Below the pieces are notes generated by a model. That model was given only the letters and a program-made list of their open reading frames with translations. It made no database searches and was not told where the DNA came from. A stretch of DNA of 64,000 nucleotides, from positions 271,555 to 335,554 of the forward strand of contig CAVTIX010000014.1 in the NCBI GenBank assembly GCA_963734725.1, read 5' to 3'. The position numbers were made by a program, and so were the translations under genes. This document shows, piece by piece, positions 60,045-64,000 of this stretch (positions are counted from its first letter, which is position 1; every line of letters starts with the position of its first letter). This stretch comes from DASXKD01 sp963734725 (lineage in GTDB: Bacteria > Actinomycetota > Actinomycetes > Streptosporangiales > Streptosporangiaceae).

Positions 60045-61027
60045 CAGGCCCCCTCTCGTGCTCGCGCCCGTGGATCGACGGCGACGATGATCACGTCGAC
60101 GATCAGGTTGGCGAGCAGGACGGCGAAGGTGATCACCAGGAAGACCGCCTGCATCAGCGGGAAGTCATTCGAGGTGACCGCGTTGAGCAGGAGCAGGCCG
60201 ATGCCCGGGTAGGAGAAGACGATCTCCATGACGATGGCCCCCGACACCACGAAGCCAACTGCCAGACCGAACCCCTGCAACTGGGGCAGCAGCGCGTTGC
60301 GCGCCGCGTAGCTGAACATCACCCGGCGGTTGGACAGCCCCTTGGCCTGCGCGGCGAGCATGTAGTCCTCACCGATCGTGGTGATCATCACGTTGCGCAT
60401 CTGCAGCATCCAGCCGGCGACCGAGGCGATGACGATGGTGAAGGCGGGGAGCAGCGAGTGATAGACGGCGCTGCCCAGGAAATCCCAGTGCCAGCCCGGC
60501 ACCAGGCCGCCCGAATACCCCTGGCCCACCGGGAGCAGGTGACCCCGAACCGCGAGCAGTTCCAGCAGGATCAGCGCGAGGAAGAAGTAGGGCACCGCCT
60601 GGAAGAACATCAGCCCGGGCAGGACCCGGTCCAGCCAGCCGCCGTGCCGCCATCCGGCCACGACGCCGAGCACGGTCCCGATCAGGAAGGCGATGACCGT
60701 GGCCGTGCCCACCAGGGTGATCGTCCAGGGAATGGTCTGAGCGAGGAGGCTCGCAACGCTGGCCGGGTAGTTGGTCACGTCGGTGCCGAAGTTGAAGTGA
60801 AAGACGTTGTCCATGTACGCCCAGTACTGGTCCCACAGCGATCCGGGGTGGCCAACGCCGAGCAGCGCCTGCAGCGCCTTGTAGGCGGACGGCTGCAGGT
60901 TGGGGAACTTCGACATGACGCTCTCGACGGCGTTCCCCGGCATCGCGCGGGGGATGAAGAAGTTGATGGTCAGCGCCACCCAGGCGGCCACGAGGTAGAA
61001 GATCACCCGGCGGACGATGAAAGGCAT
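60044..61027 (-). CDS. DppB/OppB-type ABC permease
   Basis: 327 residues with six membrane helices, starting FIVRRVIFYLVAAWVALTIN; the EAA loop is AQAKGLSNRRVMFSYAARNA. First permease of the importer. AGGAG lies 6 nt before the ATG, overlapping the lacI stop, so it is translated together with the regulator. Confidence 0.9.
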   Translation of the reverse strand: MPFIVRRVIFYLVAAWVALTINFFIPRAMPGNAVESVMSKFPNLQPSAYKALQALLGVGHPGSLWDQYWAYMDNVFHFNFGTDVTNYPASVASLLAQTIPWTITLVGTATVIAFLIGTVLGVVAGWRHGGWLDRVLPGLMFFQAVPYFFLALILLELLAVRGHLLPVGQGYSGGLVPGWHWDFLGSAVYHSLLPAFTIVIASVAGWMLQMRNVMITTIGEDYMLAAQAKGLSNRRVMFSYAARNALLPQLQGFGLAVGFVVSGAIVMEIVFSYPGIGLLLLNAVTSNDFPLMQAVFLVITFAVLLANLIVDVIIVAVDPRARAREGA

Positions 61028-61036
61028 CGTCGGCTC

Positions 61037-62143
61037 CTAGTCAGCTGCGTGCGGGGAAGTGCGCCTGGCGCCGAGGGTCGGCACGAGACGGCGGGTAACG
61101 GTGCCCGGTGGGCAGCCACAACTGGACCGCAGTACGAGTTCGGTGGGCAGCAGTTCAACCTTCGGGCGCAGGCTCGGCCTGGCGATGCGGCTGAGCAGCC
61201 GGGTACATGCCCGTTCCCCGAGCAGGCGCATCGGCTGGTGGACCGTGGTAAGCGGCGGGTCATAGAGGCTCCCGGGGAAGATGTCGTCGAAACCGACGAC
61301 AGCCATCTGCTCCGGGACGCGCACCCCGGCCTTGGCAAAGGCCTGCAGCACGCCGATGGCCATTTGGTCGTTGGCGCACACTACCGCATCGGGCAGCTCA
61401 TCGCGCCGGCCGGCGAGCAGTTTCTCACCCGCCTCCACCCCGCTCCCGACGCTGAAGTAGCCCTGGTACGAGCCGACGAGCTGGCAGTCCGGCTGGGCGG
61501 CCACCAGTTCGTTGAGCGCGATGCGCCGCTCCATCGCGTCGGGCGCGGTCGACGGCCCATCGACGTGGTACAGCCGCCGCCTGCCGTGCTCCTCCATGAG
61601 GTGGGCTACGAGCGCGGCCGAGCCGGACCGGTTGTCCGCGGTCACCACGTCGGCCGCGCGCTCGCCCGGGCTCCCGGCGATGACCACCACCGGCAGCCGC
61701 TTGGCCAGGCGCTTCAAGAATGTGGAGGGCACCACGCCCTCCCCGATCAGCAGCCCATCGACCTGGCCGGACAGGGACAGGAGCCGGGGGAGGTCGGAGT
61801 CGTCGCCCGCCTCGTGCAGGTACGTGATCAGCAGCGACCACTTGTGGTCCCGGATCCGGGCCTCGACGCCGCGGAGTATCTCGTCGTAGAACAGCAGGCT
61901 CATGCTCTCGATGTCGAACTGCTGCCGCGGCGACTGGCGCTCCACGCAGACCAGGCCGATCACGTTCTTGCGGCGCCGGGACAGGCTTTGCGCGGCGCCG
62001 TCGGGGACGTAGCCGAGTTCCTCGATCACCTGTTGCACGCGGGCCCGGGTGCTGTCGCGCACCCGGTCCTGCCCGTGCACAACCCGGGACACGGTGGCGG
62101 TGGAGACGCCCGCGAGCCGTGCGACGTCGTACAGGGTTACCAC
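61037..62143 (-). CDS. LacI-family repressor
   Basis: 368 residues. HTH at the start (TLYDVARLAGVSTATVSRVV), hinge near 50, then the sugar-binding domain with VVCANDQMAIGVLQAFAKAG and VVGFDDIFPGSLYDPPLTTV. It starts with GTG. It is the first gene of the importer operon and faces the GH1 gene, with three matching operators between. Released by an imported sugar, it would switch on both units. Confidence 0.9.
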   Translation of the reverse strand: MVTLYDVARLAGVSTATVSRVVHGQDRVRDSTRARVQQVIEELGYVPDGAAQSLSRRRKNVIGLVCVERQSPRQQFDIESMSLLFYDEILRGVEARIRDHKWSLLITYLHEAGDDSDLPRLLSLSGQVDGLLIGEGVVPSTFLKRLAKRLPVVVIAGSPGERAADVVTADNRSGSAALVAHLMEEHGRRRLYHVDGPSTAPDAMERRIALNELVAAQPDCQLVGSYQGYFSVGSGVEAGEKLLAGRRDELPDAVVCANDQMAIGVLQAFAKAGVRVPEQMAVVGFDDIFPGSLYDPPLTTVHQPMRLLGERACTRLLSRIARPSLRPKVELLPTELVLRSSCGCPPGTVTRRLVPTLGARRTSPHAAD

Positions 62144-62167
62144 AGTGGCACCCCCACTGAGCCGGAG

Positions 62168-62227
62168 TCTAAGCGGTTACATGTGCTAAATCTAAGCGCT
62201 TACATTTCGGAATCTAAGCGCTTACAC
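62168..62227. promoter_or_regulatory. Three LacI operators between lacI and GH1
   Basis: TAAGCGGTTA (62170-62179), TAAGCGCTTA (62193-62202) and TAAGCGCTTA (62215-62224), each inside the repeated frame TCTAAGCGNTTACA. The last two are perfect palindromes with the central CG that LacI regulators need. Centres are 23 and 22 nt apart, about two helical turns, so repressors would line up on one face. Confidence 0.8.
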
Positions 62228-62307
62228 TAGGACCCGGCCGGAGGGCCGTCAAGGCCCAGAATCGGCCGGCTGGTGCCAGATTCCCGTCGCCCGAGGAGGG
62301 CCCGAAT

Positions 62308-63747
62308 ATGACAGCCGTGCCCAGCAGCAACGGTGCTCTGCCCTTCCCGGACGGCTTCACCTGGGGCGCGGCGACGGCCGCCTACCAGATCGAAGGAGCG
62401 GCCGGCGCGGACGGCAAGGGCCAGTCGGTGTGGGACACCTTCAGCCACACGACCGGCAAGGTCCGGGGCGGGGATACCGGCGACATCGCCTGCGACGCCT
62501 ACCACCGGTACGCCGAAGACGCCGGGCTGATGGCCGCGCTCGGCCTCGGCGCGTACCGGTTCTCGATCTCCTGGCCGCGGATCCAGCCGGACGGCCGGGG
62601 AGCGGTCAACCAGCGCGGCCTCGACTACTACCGGGCGCTGCTGGATGAGCTTGCCGGGCGCGGCATCGCCGCCACCGCCACGCTCTTTCACTGGGACCTG
62701 CCGCAGGCCCTCCAGGACGAAGGCGGCTGGGCCCTGCGCAGCACGGCGGAGCGGTTCGCGGAGTACGCGGCGATCGTCGCCGAGGCGCTCGGCGACCGGG
62801 TCACCCGCTGGATCACGGTGAACGAGCCACAGGTAGTGGCCAGCCACGGATATCGCACCGGGACACATGCGCCAGGGCTCCGCGACCTGCCCGCGGCGGC
62901 CGCGGCCACCCATCACCTGCTGCTCGGCCACGGGCTGGCGGCCCAGGCGCTGCGGGCGGCTGCCCCCGGCCGTGCCGAGGTAGGCATCACGCTGGACCTC
63001 CATCCGGTCCTGGCGGTGGGCAACGGGGGAGCGGCGGCGGTCGAGCAGGCACGGCTGGTCACCGATGCCGACCTGAACGCCCTGTTCCTCGACCCGGTGC
63101 TGGACGGCGCCTACCCCGCCGCGGCCCGGCCGCACCTGCTGCCGCCGGATGCTCTGGTCGCCCCAGGCGACATGGAGACGATCAGGCAGCCGCTCGACTT
63201 CCTCGGCGTGAACTACTACTCCCCGGTCTACCTGCGCGCTGGCGACCCCGGCGACCTGCGCCGCGGCGAGGAGCCCGCCCGGTGCGGGGTGCCTGGCGTC
63301 GTGGAGTACCGCCCGGACTGGCTGGAGCGGACGTCGATGGGCTGGATCGTTGACCCCGACGGGCTTTATGACATCCTGCTCCGCCTGGCCAAAGACGCCC
63401 CTGGCATGGCGTTGTATGTCACCGAGAACGGCTGCGCCGCCGAGGACTACGTCGGCCCGGACGGCTCCGTGAACGACCTCGAGCGGGTCAGCTACCTGCA
63501 CCAGCACCTAGCCGCCGCCGCCCGGGCCATCAGGGACGGGGCCAACCTGGCGGGCTACTACGTCTGGTCGCTGCTCGACAACTTCGAATGGGCCTGGGGC
63601 TACCAGAAGCGGTTCGGCATCGTCTTCGTGGATTTCGGCACCCAGCGCCGGATTCCCAAGGCAAGCGCCCGGTTCTACGCGGACGTGATCCGCGCCAACG
63701 CGGTGCCGCCGCTGCCGGAGGCGCGCAGGGACAGCCGCGCTCACTAG
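62308..63747 (+). CDS. GH1 beta-glucosidase
   Basis: 479 residues, intracellular (no signal). GFTWGAATAAYQIEGAAG at the start is the family opening; acid/base Glu173 in TVNEPQVV and nucleophile Glu373 in YVTENGCAAED; WSLLDNFEWAWGYQKRFG is the aglycone-site end. It splits imported cellobiose or other beta-glucosides. GGAGGG precedes ATG 62308. It is under the triple LacI operator and complements the importer, while GH3 at 48634 acts outside. Confidence 0.95.
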   Translation: MTAVPSSNGALPFPDGFTWGAATAAYQIEGAAGADGKGQSVWDTFSHTTGKVRGGDTGDIACDAYHRYAEDAGLMAALGLGAYRFSISWPRIQPDGRGAVNQRGLDYYRALLDELAGRGIAATATLFHWDLPQALQDEGGWALRSTAERFAEYAAIVAEALGDRVTRWITVNEPQVVASHGYRTGTHAPGLRDLPAAAAATHHLLLGHGLAAQALRAAAPGRAEVGITLDLHPVLAVGNGGAAAVEQARLVTDADLNALFLDPVLDGAYPAAARPHLLPPDALVAPGDMETIRQPLDFLGVNYYSPVYLRAGDPGDLRRGEEPARCGVPGVVEYRPDWLERTSMGWIVDPDGLYDILLRLAKDAPGMALYVTENGCAAEDYVGPDGSVNDLERVSYLHQHLAAAARAIRDGANLAGYYVWSLLDNFEWAWGYQKRFGIVFVDFGTQRRIPKASARFYADVIRANAVPPLPEARRDSRAH

Positions 63748-63819
63748 AGCGTGTCCCGTTGATCTTTGCCGTCGCGAGCGGTTGTCCGGCGGGATGCATC
63801 GCAAGGCGGAGGAGGAGCT

Positions 63820-63834
63820 CATAGCGGTGCTATG
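63820..63834. repeat. Small hairpin
   Basis: CATAGC-GGT-GCTATG in a compositionally distinct stretch (63750-63850) after GH1 that looks like a repeat or element end; nothing in the window matches it. Confidence 0.35.
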
Positions 63835-64000
63835 CGCGACGACGACAACGCAGCGAGGCCCCGCCCCCTCCCCATTCCCCCTTCACTGGCCGACGCGCAG
63901 CAGGCTGAGGATTTGCGGGACATGCTCTGGCTGCGGGTGGACGGCTGCGAGGTCAGGCAGCATGCTTGTCTCGCCGCCATGTCACCGGGACGGGCGCCGT
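63832..64000 (+). CDS. Possible start of a gene running off the window
   Basis: From ATG 63832 the frame stays open to the last base (56 codons; starts MRDDDNAARP, later LADAQQAEDLRDMLWLRVDG). No ribosome site at the right distance and no recognised domain; the ATG lies inside the hairpin. Weak. Confidence 0.25.
   Translation, partial: MRDDDNAARPRPLPIPPSLADAQQAEDLRDMLWLRVDGCEVRQHACLAAMSPGRAP

Overview
The window is high-GC DNA (GTG and TTG starts, G/C-biased third codon positions, GGAGG-type ribosome sites) from a filamentous soil actinomycete. Supporting families are the PF04672 S-adenosyl methyltransferase, two DUF664/DinB proteins, an AfsR/SARP regulator, a PASTA kinase, DUF5709 and DUF1707 proteins, and a DrrAB exporter. 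The genus cannot be read from the sequence; Streptosporangiales or a relative is my guess. I see no rRNA, tRNA or CRISPR array.

Layout. 1-7.0 kb: end of a PuuE-type deacetylase, a methyltransferase/2-hydroxyacid dehydrogenase pair, a phage-type zinc protein, an SDR, a DinB protein and a second 2-hydroxyacid dehydrogenase. 7.1-11.2 kb: a chitin/chitosan pair (GH18 chitinase and a CsxA-like GH2 exo-glucosaminidase interrupted by two 1-nt frameshifts). 11.4-17.6 kb: envelope and stress genes (DedA, UppP, ArsR plus permease, Ser/Thr kinase). 17.7-20.6 kb: a nitrilase-fold protein lacking its cysteine, then an IS200/IS605 relic with a decayed divergent tnpA and an intact TnpB. A second, orphan copy of the element's right end lies at 14.3 kb. 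20.6-26.2 kb: DNA ligase, DUF2461, a glycosyltransferase and an acyl-CoA synthetase.

26.4-35.1 kb is the most interesting part. A tightly packed operon encodes a zinc-site MetE-like protein, homologues of GalB, GalC and GalD (the 4-oxalomesaconate lower pathway of gallate/protocatechuate breakdown), a VOC-type extradiol dioxygenase and a GntR/FCD repressor. It is headed by a palindromic GntR-like operator shared with a divergent SDR and followed by a dehydrogenase and a class-III aminotransferase. The likely flow is ring cleavage, tautomerisation, hydration and aldol cleavage to pyruvate plus oxaloacetate. The ring substrate and the job of the MetE-like protein are unknown.

35.2-48.2 kb: a Tat-type M28 peptidase, an HD-like protein facing a signal-less periplasmic-binding-fold protein, DrrAB beside a large SARP/NB-ARC regulator, a frameshifted UvrD-type helicase and a lipoprotein. 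48.2-55.1 kb: a secreted GH3 beta-glucosidase, DinB, methyltransferase, GlsB, a third 2-hydroxyacid dehydrogenase and DUF5709. 55.1-63.7 kb: a LacI-controlled Dpp/Opp-type importer operon divergent from a GH1 beta-glucosidase, with three LacI half-palindromic operators between them, which suggests oligosaccharide rather than peptide uptake.

Several gaps hold recognisable gene ends (epimerase, LysR, thioesterase, phosphatase, tnpA), so the region has been repeatedly rearranged. The frameshifts in csxA and the helicase could be either real decay or sequencing indels.
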